Assembly: GCF_023229105.1 (NCBI RefSeq)
Contig: NZ_JALNZY010000033.1
Location: 1-20,529 of the forward strand
Direction of reading: 5' to 3'
Source of the DNA: Sulfurimonas sp.
GTDB lineage: Bacteria; Campylobacterota; Campylobacteria; Campylobacterales; Sulfurimonadaceae
Length of the DNA stretch: 20,529 nucleotides
The translations under genes and the position numbers were made by a program. Positions 8,210-15,691 of the stretch are shown here, piece after piece (within the stretch, counting starts at the first letter, position 1; each line of letters begins with the position of its first letter). The notes beneath the pieces were generated by a model that made no database searches, was not told the DNA's origin, and worked only from the letters and a program-made list of their open reading frames with translations.

Positions 8210-8237
8210 AATATCATTTTCCTTTTTTTAAAATAAA

Positions 8238-10001
8238 TCAACTACAGCTTCTTGAGCCCTTAACAGGACATCCGCAATCATAATCGACAAGAGTAACGTT
8301 GCCTTTGTTACTCACATCAACCACTTTTTTTCTCTTGATGTAATCTCTTGTAACATCATATACGGCTCTAATCTTATCTTCTTGAAGATTTGTACCTGCA
8401 TTTTGCAAGTTGCCTCCCCATGAGGATACGATATATGTTTTGTTTAAATCAATTGGTTTATTGCCAATCATTAGTTTTGAGATTCTCTCTCCAGCTTTGT
8501 TAGAGACTGCGATACTGTAAGAGACACCGCCTAATCTACTCATATCCCCACCTTGTTGATAGAGTGGATTTGCGTTAAATACATTATCAGCAATATCCTC
8601 TAGTAAAGATGCAATTTTATCGCCTTTTAGTTCAAACGTATAAACATTTGGATAAGTAATTCCACACATCTCATAAACATTATCCATCAAAATATCTTCG
8701 CCTGCAAGAACCGTTGTTCCCCATCTATATCCCGGGGTAAAGGAGATATCACACTTCATCTCATCCATTATTGCATCATTGATAAGCTGATCAAAGGTTG
8801 AGAAAAATGTATCTCTTTTATAGAGAATATTTTTAGTCTTGCCCAGCACCTCATTAAGCTCTTTCTTGTATGGAGCATATAGCTCTTCTACTAGTTTTTC
8901 GCCCTTAGGATCAGCTGGAATAAGCTTTGACGCTATTGGAATAAGCTTATACTCATAATTTTTTATCTTTCCATCTTTGGCATCTATATCCAAACGACCT
9001 ATATATTTTCCATGACTTCCTGCGATTACTATCACACATCCATTGATAACTATAGGCTTTGGCGATGGGTCATGCGTATGTCCGCTTAGAATAAAGTCTA
9101 TACCATTTACCTGACGCGCAACCTCTTGATCTACACTAAATCCATCATGCGATAAAACAACAACACAATCAACTTTATGCTCTTCTCTTAACTCATTGAC
9201 ATACTCTTGAAGCGTATCGAGTCTTAGTCCAAAACTCCAACCCATCGTAAACTCTTTAGGGTTTGCGGTTGATGTAAATGGAAACGACTGACCGATAATA
9301 CCAATCTTCGCTCCGCCTCTCTCCTCAATAGTATAAGGTTCAAATATAAGCTCCTCATAATCCTCAGCAAAGGAGTCATTTCCTATTATATTTTGAGAAA
9401 TGAACTTAGCATCAAGCATACCTATAAGCTCTTTTACGCGCTCCTTACCATAAGTAAACTCCCAGTGTCCAACCATAACATCAATACCCAAATAGTTTTG
9501 AGCCTTAACGATTGCTTCGCCTCTGCTCTTTAGTGCAACACCCGTACCTTGCCATGTATCGCCAGAGTCAAGAAAAAGGACATTCTCAGCTCCTCTTGTT
9601 TTTTTCACATGCTCTACTAATGTTTTAATATGAGCTATCCCGCCCATTTTTCCAAACTTTTTTGCCAAAGACTCAAAATCTATATGCGTATCAAAGTAAG
9701 CATCAAGACTGCTTGGCTCTAACCCGTAATGTTTTGCAAAAGCCTCCCCGCATAAAAATCCCGGTGTTCCCACAAGATTTGGAGCTGAGATAAGCGTTGA
9801 AGGCTCTCTCCAGTAAAGCGGTTTAACATGTGCATGTATGTCACACATATGAAGAAGCGTAAAATTTCCCGTGTCTTTAAAACTATATATATCTTTGAGC
9901 GATATTTGCGATGCAGCTCTTGGAGCTGCGTTTGCTGCAGTTGTTGCGCCTAGTCCGAATATGGCGCAAATATGCATAAAATCTCTTCTAGAAATCTCCA
10001 T
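8238..10001 (-). CDS. soxB: Thiosulfohydrolase SoxB
   Basis: SoxB is the periplasmic dimanganese hydrolase that releases sulfate from the thiosulfonate bound to SoxY. The 587-residue protein opens with a Tat signal (SRRDFM). The metallophosphoesterase-like metal-site motifs are present in order: DIHAH at 54-58, DSGDTWQG at 145-152, GHWEF at 178-182 (the SoxB form of the 5'-nucleotidase GNHEF), SHDG at 284-287 and GHTHD at 307-311. AGGGAG precedes the ATG. Ten bases separate it from soxA, and it is the fifth gene in the soxXYZAB order. The C-terminus is unusually cysteine-rich (DCGCP, then SCS). No defect is seen. Confidence 0.97.
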   Translation of the reverse strand: MEISRRDFMHICAIFGLGATTAANAAPRAASQISLKDIYSFKDTGNFTLLHMCDIHAHVKPLYWREPSTLISAPNLVGTPGFLCGEAFAKHYGLEPSSLDAYFDTHIDFESLAKKFGKMGGIAHIKTLVEHVKKTRGAENVLFLDSGDTWQGTGVALKSRGEAIVKAQNYLGIDVMVGHWEFTYGKERVKELIGMLDAKFISQNIIGNDSFAEDYEELIFEPYTIEERGGAKIGIIGQSFPFTSTANPKEFTMGWSFGLRLDTLQEYVNELREEHKVDCVVVLSHDGFSVDQEVARQVNGIDFILSGHTHDPSPKPIVINGCVIVIAGSHGKYIGRLDIDAKDGKIKNYEYKLIPIASKLIPADPKGEKLVEELYAPYKKELNEVLGKTKNILYKRDTFFSTFDQLINDAIMDEMKCDISFTPGYRWGTTVLAGEDILMDNVYEMCGITYPNVYTFELKGDKIASLLEDIADNVFNANPLYQQGGDMSRLGGVSYSIAVSNKAGERISKLMIGNKPIDLNKTYIVSSWGGNLQNAGTNLQEDKIRAVYDVTRDYIKRKKVVDVSNKGNVTLVDYDCGCPVKGSRSCS

Positions 10002-10011
10002 CTATACTCCC

Positions 10012-10782
10012 TTATCTCTTTAAGCCAGGCAGAGCGATTGTCGCACCCTTTGCCTCTTCTGTAAAATAGACTTCAAGTGCCGTCATCTCTTTTGAACCGA
10101 GTGGAATAACCGCTAGCAGTGCATTATTCATGCATCCTTGAAATCTTTTTTGAAGCGTAGCAAGAGCTGACTTTGTCATTCTGTACGCCGGCCATGTTGC
10201 AGCTGAAGCATTTCCTTTAGCTGAAATATCAGGAAGCGGCTGCGTTCGTAAAATACTGCCTATAACACTTTGATTGTGACAACTCAAACAAGAGAGCCCT
10301 CTTGCCCCCCTTTTTGTCTCAAAAACCACTTTTCCAAGCGCATAAGCCTCTTTCATGTATTCGTTTGCATTTATGTCAATGTTAATCTGCTGATCATTTG
10401 CTATCGATTTTACATAAGAAGAGAGGTTAACCATCTCAGAACTTTTTAATGTATATGGCTTTTGTCCACTATCATGCATCATGCCTTGGAGCATCTGATC
10501 AATACTTACGACCATTTTAAACTTTACAATATATCTAGGAAAACCAGCCAAATATGGTGCTAGAGCATCTTCTGAAACACCTAGATATTTAGCAAGCGCA
10601 CTCTCTCCTCCTAGCTCTTCTAAAAGCTCAGAACCATGTGCGAGCAGCATATCCGCTGGATTGTTTTCTAGTAGTTCTTCATACATTGCTCTATCTGCAT
10701 CACTCATTGCAAACTGCTCGCTTGCAAAAGTCAATGATGAGAGAAGAGCAACACAGAGCACTATTCGCATACCTTTTCTCAT
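10012..10782 (-). CDS. soxA: Sulfur oxidation c-type cytochrome SoxA, single haem-binding motif
   Basis: SoxA with SoxX joins thiosulfate to the SoxY cysteine in the periplasm. The 256-residue protein has a signal peptide (about 1-20, TFA-S), one haem c site CLSCH at 165-169, and RFQGCMNNAL at 213-222, where Cys217 fits the conserved axial ligand that is persulfurated in known SoxA proteins. Known SoxA proteins carry one or two haems; this one lacks the N-terminal second site. The gene starts three bases past the soxZ stop (TAA ATA ATG), indicating translational coupling. Confidence 0.95.
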   Translation of the reverse strand: MRKGMRIVLCVALLSSLTFASEQFAMSDADRAMYEELLENNPADMLLAHGSELLEELGGESALAKYLGVSEDALAPYLAGFPRYIVKFKMVVSIDQMLQGMMHDSGQKPYTLKSSEMVNLSSYVKSIANDQQINIDINANEYMKEAYALGKVVFETKRGARGLSCLSCHNQSVIGSILRTQPLPDISAKGNASAATWPAYRMTKSALATLQKRFQGCMNNALLAVIPLGSKEMTALEVYFTEEAKGATIALPGLKR

Positions 10783-10785
10783 TAT

Positions 10786-11121
10786 TTACCCTTTTGGTTT
10801 AATCTTCTCTATTGTCTCTTGAACTTCACCTTTGCTGTCTGTAAATATTACTTTAAGCACTCCGGCTCCATCAATCTTCATATATGTCGTAAATACAGGA
10901 TTCACAGAGAGCGACTCCCAAACTTTCATTGTTGTAATAACTTTGCCGTTATACTCAAATACTACTTTTGTAATATACTCGGCAGGAATAAGTTCTTTTG
11001 TTTTCTTATCTTTGCGCATACCGGTTTCCATGGGATGCATAACCATAAAACTTACTTTTACGACTTCGCCATCTGTGAAGCTTTTAGGTTTGATTTTGAT
11101 TAACGATTTTCTTTTTGCCAT
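10786..11121 (-). CDS. soxZ: Thiosulfate oxidation carrier complex protein SoxZ
   Basis: SoxZ is the partner subunit of SoxY in the SoxYZ carrier that holds the sulfur intermediates. The 111-residue protein has no signal peptide, as usual, since it is exported through the Tat pathway with SoxY. The conserved VMHPMETG segment is at 27-34 and a beta-sandwich-like pattern follows (YNGKVITTMKV near 57-67, NPVF near 74-77). An AAGGAT ribosome site precedes the ATG. It lies 48 bases after soxY and three bases before soxA. Confidence 0.96.
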   Translation of the reverse strand: MAKRKSLIKIKPKSFTDGEVVKVSFMVMHPMETGMRKDKKTKELIPAEYITKVVFEYNGKVITTMKVWESLSVNPVFTTYMKIDGAGVLKVIFTDSKGEVQETIEKIKPKG

Positions 11122-11169
11122 TTTATTATCCTTTTATTTTTTATTATCTATTACTAACATGTGAGCGAA

Positions 11170-11640
11170 TCAACCACATCCGCCTATGGTTACTTTAACG
11201 CTTTGTGAAGCCATTAAAAATTTTCCGTTGCTTAGCTCAGCTACAGCTACTACCTCTTGTGTTTCGCCTAGCTTGATGCGTGTTGCAAGCATCGCTTTTC
11301 CATTGGCAGGCGATAGATAAACATCGATACAACGAGAGTTTGCATTTTTTGCTGCAAACACATGAATAGCTTTTACATAATCGCTGTCCGTCATAGGAGA
11401 TTCAACCTCAACTGTTACTGGGACAACTGCTCCATTTTCAGCAATTTCCGGTACTTTTAGGCTAACTTTATCAGAAACTTCAGGAGTTTTACCGCCTGTT
11501 ACTGCGTTTAGTGCGTCTTTATACGGCAGAGCATTTGAACCTTTTGGCTTTGGTGCATCCGCGGCAAAACTAACAGATGGAAGAATAACAGCACCTGCTG
11601 CTCCAACACCTAAATTTTTTAAAAAATCTCTTCTTTGCAT
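11170..11640 (-). CDS. soxY: Thiosulfate oxidation carrier protein SoxY
   Basis: SoxY carries the sulfur substrate covalently on its C-terminal cysteine. The 156-residue protein begins with a Tat signal (QRRDFLKNLGVGAAGA) and ends in the diagnostic GGCG, with Cys155 as the substrate-bearing residue on the swinging arm. It sits between soxX (14 bases before) and soxZ, with which it forms the SoxYZ dimer. This is the copy linked to soxXAB; sulfur-oxidising Campylobacterota commonly have a second soxYZ pair with soxCD elsewhere. Confidence 0.97.
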   Translation of the reverse strand: MQRRDFLKNLGVGAAGAVILPSVSFAADAPKPKGSNALPYKDALNAVTGGKTPEVSDKVSLKVPEIAENGAVVPVTVEVESPMTDSDYVKAIHVFAAKNANSRCIDVYLSPANGKAMLATRIKLGETQEVVAVAELSNGKFLMASQSVKVTIGGCG

Positions 11641-11654
11641 ACTTTTTCCTTTTT

Positions 11655-12179
11655 TTATTTTGGAGATAAAATATATGATGTCATATCACATATCTCTCTT
11701 TCATTAAATAGCTTCGTTGTCAAGTTAACCGTCATATTCGTATTTGGGTTATCTACTCTTGGGTCAGCAATCTTTTGATAAACAAATTGCCGGTCTCTTA
11801 TGCCTGTTTTTACAAACATCTCACTATATGCTGTTAAATCAGGACCTACATTTCCACCGCCTACTGCACCTTCAATGTTATGACAAGCAACGCAATTTCC
11901 ATACTGCTTGTCCTCTCCATTGGCATCGACCTTTTTAAGTCCCTCCGGTGCTTCGCCCTTAGCATTGCCTCCATTTAGATTGTGAAACATATATGAACCT
12001 CTTGCTATGGCTTTTGGATCATCAGTTACACAACCTTTAGGCATTTTGTAGATACCTACTGGCGCTAAAAGATCTTTTTCTATTATCTTGCTAGCATCTG
12101 GCACCTCTATAACACTGCTATAATCAGTTGCTAAAAGAGAAACTCCAAGAAGTAATGATAATGTCAAACTTTTCTTCAT
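11655..12179 (-). CDS. soxX: Sulfur oxidation c-type cytochrome SoxX
   Basis: SoxX is the monohaem subunit of the SoxXA cytochrome. The 174-residue protein has a short signal peptide (about 1-17), a haem site CVACH at 96-100 and a downstream NTNM with Met149 as the likely axial ligand. GNVGPDL near 109-115 and the C-terminal MTSYILSPK are typical. The ribosome site AGGAG lies six bases before the ATG. It is the first gene of the sox operon and has its own promoter-like block 30 bases upstream, following directly behind a histidine kinase gene. Confidence 0.95.
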   Translation of the reverse strand: MKKSLTLSLLLGVSLLATDYSSVIEVPDASKIIEKDLLAPVGIYKMPKGCVTDDPKAIARGSYMFHNLNGGNAKGEAPEGLKKVDANGEDKQYGNCVACHNIEGAVGGGNVGPDLTAYSEMFVKTGIRDRQFVYQKIADPRVDNPNTNMTVNLTTKLFNEREICDMTSYILSPK

Positions 12180-12211
12180 CTACACTCCTATTTTTTAATT
12201 TCAAGGAGTAG
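12180..12211. repeat. Imperfect inverted repeat spanning the soxX ribosome site and -10 region
   Basis: On the plus strand CTACACTCCT (12180-12189) and AGGAGTAG (12204-12211) are near-complementary, differing by a two-base insertion. One arm contains the soxX Shine-Dalgarno sequence and the other touches the proposed -10 box. If transcription starts near 12203 a full RNA hairpin could not form, so a DNA-level operator is the more likely reading if it has a role at all. Confidence 0.3.
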
Positions 12212-12236
12212 TTTATCAGGAGAGTGTAAAATTAAT
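12205..12236 (-). promoter_or_regulatory. Probable soxX promoter, shared with the sensory operon
   Basis: Read on the minus strand, CTCTCCTGATAAACTAC includes TGATAAACTA at 12209-12218, with TTTTACAC just upstream. The same ten bases, with a similar upstream TTTATAC and a similar downstream TTC, occur at 15657-15666 before the DsrE-dCache-regulator operon. The block ends 30 bases before the soxX ATG and 31 before the other start codon. TG-A-TAAACT can be read as an extended -10; no good -35 is seen, which is common for sigma70 promoters in Campylobacterota. Confidence 0.55.
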
Positions 12237-12244
12237 ATAAAATC

Positions 12245-13414
12245 TTATTTTTCAGTAAAAACACTGTTTTTGGGGAATTTGTAAGTAAAGGTCGTCCCTT
12301 TTTTAAGTGCGGAATCAATAGAAATCTCTATATTTGCTTTTTTAGTTATAGAACTAACGATATTTAAGCCGATACCAAACCCACCTGTTTGTCTATTTTC
12401 GCGGTAGTAACGATTAAAAATTTTATCGACATCTTCTATTCCTATTCCATAATCTTTAAAAGATAACAGGCAGCTTCCACCTTCTTGCATGTGAAGGTCT
12501 ATCTCAACTACGTTCTGCTCATAAGAGTATTTAATAGCATTAGAGATATTGTTATCAACTAAACGCTGAAACTGCTTTGGGTTCATAGATAAAAAAATCC
12601 CTTTTTGGACACTTCCTAGGAGCATAATATTTTTCATTAGGGCTACCTCTAGGAAGTATTCTATGCGCTCTTGTAAAAATTTAGCCATATCGATGCGCTC
12701 TTTTTCAAAATCATGTCTATCTTGTTTAATAAGATACTCCATATCATTATAGATGTTAGATAATGTCTTTGAGGAGGCTTTAATTCTCTGCATATACTTG
12801 TTGGTTCCATGTTTTCTAGTATATAAATCTATATTTATGTTCATAACGGCGATAGGAGTGTTTATCTCATGGATTGAATCTTTAATAAAGTGATCTAGTT
12901 TTTTATTGACATCTTTAAATGGCTGGGCAAATCTATTGAGAAAAAATATACTGAGTATAAAAATAAGCATAACAATAGAAAGAAGGATAAAGAGCGCTTT
13001 TTCATAAACTTCGTAGTATGAAGGCTCATTGTTTACAACAAGATATTTTGCATTAAAATATCTCTCCTTTGGAAGCTCCATAACATAATAAGCTTCTCCG
13101 TTATCTTCTTGGTACCCCTCTTTAAAATATTTAACAGGTTTTTCGATTAAAGAGAATATCTTCTTTTGCTGCAAATCATAAAGACCTGATTTAAATGTTT
13201 TAAATCTTGGGTACTCAAAATACTCTTTATCTACATTATGTTCTTGCATTATTTTTAAAATCAGGTAGGCTCTTTTTTTTAGCTCTATCTCATTTTTAGC
13301 ATCATAGATACTCTTCATGTGCGTTGTATATAAAAAGAGCGGTGCCAATAAAATAGCGGCTACTAAAACCGTATATATGTAAGCATACCTTAGGGCATAA
13401 TATTTATCGTTCAA
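12245..13414 (-). CDS. Sensor histidine kinase (sox-linked two-component system)
   Basis: This 389-residue membrane kinase has TM1 at about 12-30, a periplasmic region of about 105 residues (33-138), TM2 at 139-161 and a cytoplasmic kinase core. The phosphoacceptor is His182 in IHEINTPIA, the N box is VDNNISNAIKYS near 286-297, and the ATP-lid G boxes are DYGIGIE (321-327) and GGFGIGLNIV (344-353). All catalytic motifs appear intact. The start is a TTG at 13414, overlapping the regulator by 11 bases; the next ATG would remove TM1, so the TTG is preferred. It lies directly upstream of soxX, so control of sox is likely. The periplasmic region is small and could accept input from the adjacent dCache protein. 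Confidence 0.9.
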   Translation of the reverse strand: MNDKYYALRYAYIYTVLVAAILLAPLFLYTTHMKSIYDAKNEIELKKRAYLILKIMQEHNVDKEYFEYPRFKTFKSGLYDLQQKKIFSLIEKPVKYFKEGYQEDNGEAYYVMELPKERYFNAKYLVVNNEPSYYEVYEKALFILLSIVMLIFILSIFFLNRFAQPFKDVNKKLDHFIKDSIHEINTPIAVMNINIDLYTRKHGTNKYMQRIKASSKTLSNIYNDMEYLIKQDRHDFEKERIDMAKFLQERIEYFLEVALMKNIMLLGSVQKGIFLSMNPKQFQRLVDNNISNAIKYSYEQNVVEIDLHMQEGGSCLLSFKDYGIGIEDVDKIFNRYYRENRQTGGFGIGLNIVSSITKKANIEISIDSALKKGTTFTYKFPKNSVFTEK

Positions 13415-14057
13415 TAATATACCCCATGCCTCTTCTGTTTTGAATAATATCGTCTGGGAGTTTTTGCTTTAAGTTATTTACCTGCACTCGGATAGTTGCG
13501 GGTTCTACATAATCACCCCAGATATGCTCTTGAAACATCTGCATAGATACAACACTATTTTTATTTTTAAGAAGCAGCTCTAAGATGTCCTTCTCTATTT
13601 TTCTAAGAACTATCTCCTTGCCACTAAGCATCAACTTGCCCTTTAACATATCATAAAAAATAGTTTCACTTATCATAATCTGCTCACTATCATCAAGATA
13701 AAAACGCAATATTGCCTGTTTTACTCTAAGCTCTAACTCAAGAAGCTCAAAAGGCTTACGAATGTAGTCACAACACCCCTTTTTATATCCCTCGTTAAAA
13801 TTTTCTATATCCGTCATCGATGTTAAAAATATGGCAGGCGTTTTGTTGTTATCTTTTCGCACACTTTGAAGCAGCTCAAAACCATTCATGGAGGGAACAT
13901 TCACATCTAAAAGGAGCAAGTCATAGGATTTTGAGTATATAGCATCATACGCATCCAGTCCATCGGCGTAATCGTCCACCTCATAGTTTATATCCTCTAA
14001 AAACTCTTTTATACTTATTCTCAAAGAAAATTCATCTTCTAGCAGTAGTATTCTCAT
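13404..14057 (-). CDS. OmpR/PhoB-type response regulator
   Basis: This 217-residue regulator has an N-terminal receiver domain with acidic Glu7/Asp8, phosphoacceptor Asp51 (LLLLDVNVP), Thr79 and Lys101 (RKPF), and a C-terminal winged-helix DNA-binding domain (about 128-217) ending in the typical RRGMGYIIE. Before the conserved lysine it has GCCDYIRKPF with two adjacent cysteines (95 and 96), where most relatives have G-A-D-D-Y. It overlaps the dCache gene by four bases (ATGA) and the kinase by 11, so the three are translationally coupled. The likely targets are the soxX promoter and its own operon, by position and by their shared promoter block. That is inference. Confidence 0.93.
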   Translation of the reverse strand: MRILLLEDEFSLRISIKEFLEDINYEVDDYADGLDAYDAIYSKSYDLLLLDVNVPSMNGFELLQSVRKDNNKTPAIFLTSMTDIENFNEGYKKGCCDYIRKPFELLELELRVKQAILRFYLDDSEQIMISETIFYDMLKGKLMLSGKEIVLRKIEKDILELLLKNKNSVVSMQMFQEHIWGDYVEPATIRVQVNNLKQKLPDDIIQNRRGMGYIIER

Positions 14058-15148
14058 TTTATCTTTCCATCAACTTTTTTTACTATTTTTTGCTCTAGCA
14101 TCAACTGTATCAACTCCTCTTTACTATACTCCTCTAGTTTCTGATATGCCTTATGTACATACTCCTCTCTTTGCTCTTTTGGAACCTCTTCTTTTAGTTC
14201 AAGAAGTGATTTAAGATTAAGAAAATCTTTTGATTTATTATCATAACTTGTATCTTTTGCGGCATCATAGAGAGAACTTTTTACTAAACTTATAAGAAAT
14301 GATGCCTCATCTTGATCCTCTATAAAATAGTTTAGATACTTTTGAGTCAAAACAAAAGCAAACATGCCGATAGACTCCCCGCTGCCATTAAACATATTTT
14401 CATAAAAGATATAGTCGTCATCGACTTGCAACATTCTGTCGGCTTTAAGATTTTTAAAGTTGATACTTCTTAATAGCTCTATATTGTTATAGTTATAGTT
14501 TCTATTTGCTATGATATACTTGTTTATAGTCTCATTTTCCTGCATAAAAACAGCTATATTATAATATTTATCATCCATTAGAACATAAAAATCAATACCC
14601 ATATTTTTAAAGAAATCTGTAATTGCGTCGAAAAAGCTGATAATCTCAATAAAGCCCAGCAACTTGTTATTTTTAAAAACAGGAACCGTTGTTTTAATGC
14701 TTAAGAGTCTTCCTGTCTCTATTGATGATCTTGGAGTTTTATTAAATTCAAAATATTCAAGATCACTTCTGTAATCTTCCAGCGGCATCCCTGTATAGAC
14801 ATCATCCCAACTGCGGGCAAATATATGATAATCGTTCGTCAGTATCTGCACTCTTATATTTATATTTGTCTCCTCTTTGATCTCATTTGTGATATCTGAG
14901 AGAACCTTATAGCCCAAATCTTCATCATCATTTTCCAGTGCATCAACTAAAGCGCTATTTTTAGAGAGAGAGATAGCCATCTTAAGAGCATCCATCTTCT
15001 CGTTTTTTATCTGGGCTTCGAGTGTCAAGACAAACTTATCTAAGACATAGTTTATCTTCTGATTATCTATCACGTACCTAATTGAAAAAAGAAGATAAAG
15101 AAGTATGGCGATAATTATAAGAAAAATGGGGACTATTTTTTTTAACAT
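14054..15148 (-). CDS. Membrane-anchored solitary dCache sensor protein without output domain
   Basis: This 364-residue protein has one N-terminal membrane segment (about 5-24) and then a double-Cache-like domain (about 30-275). Key segments are FARSW at 110-114, DYRSDL at 125-130, SIETG at 142-146, PVFKNNKLLGF at 156-166 and YVLMDDKYY at 188-196. These line up in order with the periplasmic domain of the chemoreceptor at 2728-4719, so the two are homologous (dCache_3-like). There is no second membrane segment and no kinase, HAMP, GGDEF or chemotaxis output; the last 85 residues are charged and helical. It probably hangs in the periplasm as an accessory sensor for the adjacent histidine kinase. 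It lies between the DsrE gene (10-base gap) and the regulator (four-base overlap). Ligand unknown. Confidence 0.75.
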   Translation of the reverse strand: MLKKIVPIFLIIIAILLYLLFSIRYVIDNQKINYVLDKFVLTLEAQIKNEKMDALKMAISLSKNSALVDALENDDEDLGYKVLSDITNEIKEETNINIRVQILTNDYHIFARSWDDVYTGMPLEDYRSDLEYFEFNKTPRSSIETGRLLSIKTTVPVFKNNKLLGFIEIISFFDAITDFFKNMGIDFYVLMDDKYYNIAVFMQENETINKYIIANRNYNYNNIELLRSINFKNLKADRMLQVDDDYIFYENMFNGSGESIGMFAFVLTQKYLNYFIEDQDEASFLISLVKSSLYDAAKDTSYDNKSKDFLNLKSLLELKEEVPKEQREEYVHKAYQKLEEYSKEELIQLMLEQKIVKKVDGKIK

Positions 15149-15158
15149 GCTCTATTAA

Positions 15159-15626
15159 TTATTGAATAGGAATATAAGCATAGCCACTGCTTTGAGCATC
15201 TATAAGACCTACCATTGCACTAGGAATTACCTCTACAAAACTGTAAATATTCTCTTCCTCAACCTTGTTCTTTTTTAAACCGGCACCACAAACTTGAAAT
15301 TTGACATTATATGTTTTTATGAGCGAGATAAGCCTTTGCTCGATATCTTTTGCTGTGCTGAGAACTTTCTTGTCATCTTTGTACTTTGTTTTTGTTAAAT
15401 CTTTAACAAAAAATTTATATGCTCCGCCATGCACGATTACTATAATATCTAACTCTTGAAATTTACTCTCATAGTGAGTTTTATTAAAAGCCACTGCTTT
15501 AATAACTCTATTTTCAAAGGTTGTAAAATCAGATGTCGTTAAATCAAAAACAGCCTTTTTAAGATCACCATCAGCTCTAAGGAGGGATAAAAAAATAATG
15601 AAAACAGCTATAACTCTCTTTAACAT
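15159..15626 (-). CDS. Secreted DsrE-family protein (copy 2, first gene of sensory operon)
   Basis: This 155-residue protein has a signal peptide (about 1-18, LLRA-D) and a DsrE-like fold pattern, with IVIVHGGAYKFF near 62-73 and FQVCGAG at 110-116. Cys113 is its only cysteine and sits where copy 1 (5816-6250) has Cys103. Both share the EEE segment after the cysteine and the final aromatic-rich YI-P end. AAGGA lies before the ATG. As first gene of the operon with the dCache protein and two-component system, it could act as a periplasmic sulfur-binding or sulfur-transfer component of sensing. This is inference from context; catalytic activity is not shown. Confidence 0.72.
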   Translation of the reverse strand: MLKRVIAVFIIFLSLLRADGDLKKAVFDLTTSDFTTFENRVIKAVAFNKTHYESKFQELDIIVIVHGGAYKFFVKDLTKTKYKDDKKVLSTAKDIEQRLISLIKTYNVKFQVCGAGLKKNKVEEENIYSFVEVIPSAMVGLIDAQSSGYAYIPIQ

Positions 15627-15652
15627 ATTAAATCCTTTGATTAAAAAATTTA

Positions 15653-15691
15653 AGAATAGTTTATCAAAACTGTATAAACTTTATATAAAGT
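15653..15691 (-). promoter_or_regulatory. Probable promoter of the DsrE-dCache-regulator operon, with a 14-bp palindrome
   Basis: On the minus strand TGATAAACTA (15657-15666) ends 31 bases before the ATG and matches the soxX promoter block. About 12 bases upstream of it lies a perfect 14-bp palindrome, ACTTTATATAAAGT (15678-15691), which abuts the moeA stop codon. The palindrome sits where a -35 box or an operator would be. No terminator separates this region from the moaD-moaE-moeA genes, so some read-through is likely. Confidence 0.5.

Noticed and set aside
10012..10782. SoxA judged defective because only one haem motif is present
   Set aside because: Monohaem SoxA proteins are known, and both the CxxCH site and the ligand-type Cys217 are present.
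10832..11164. Plus-strand open frame of 110 codons opposite soxZ
   Set aside because: It is antisense to a certain gene, has no family likeness or ribosome site, and its existence follows from soxZ codon use.
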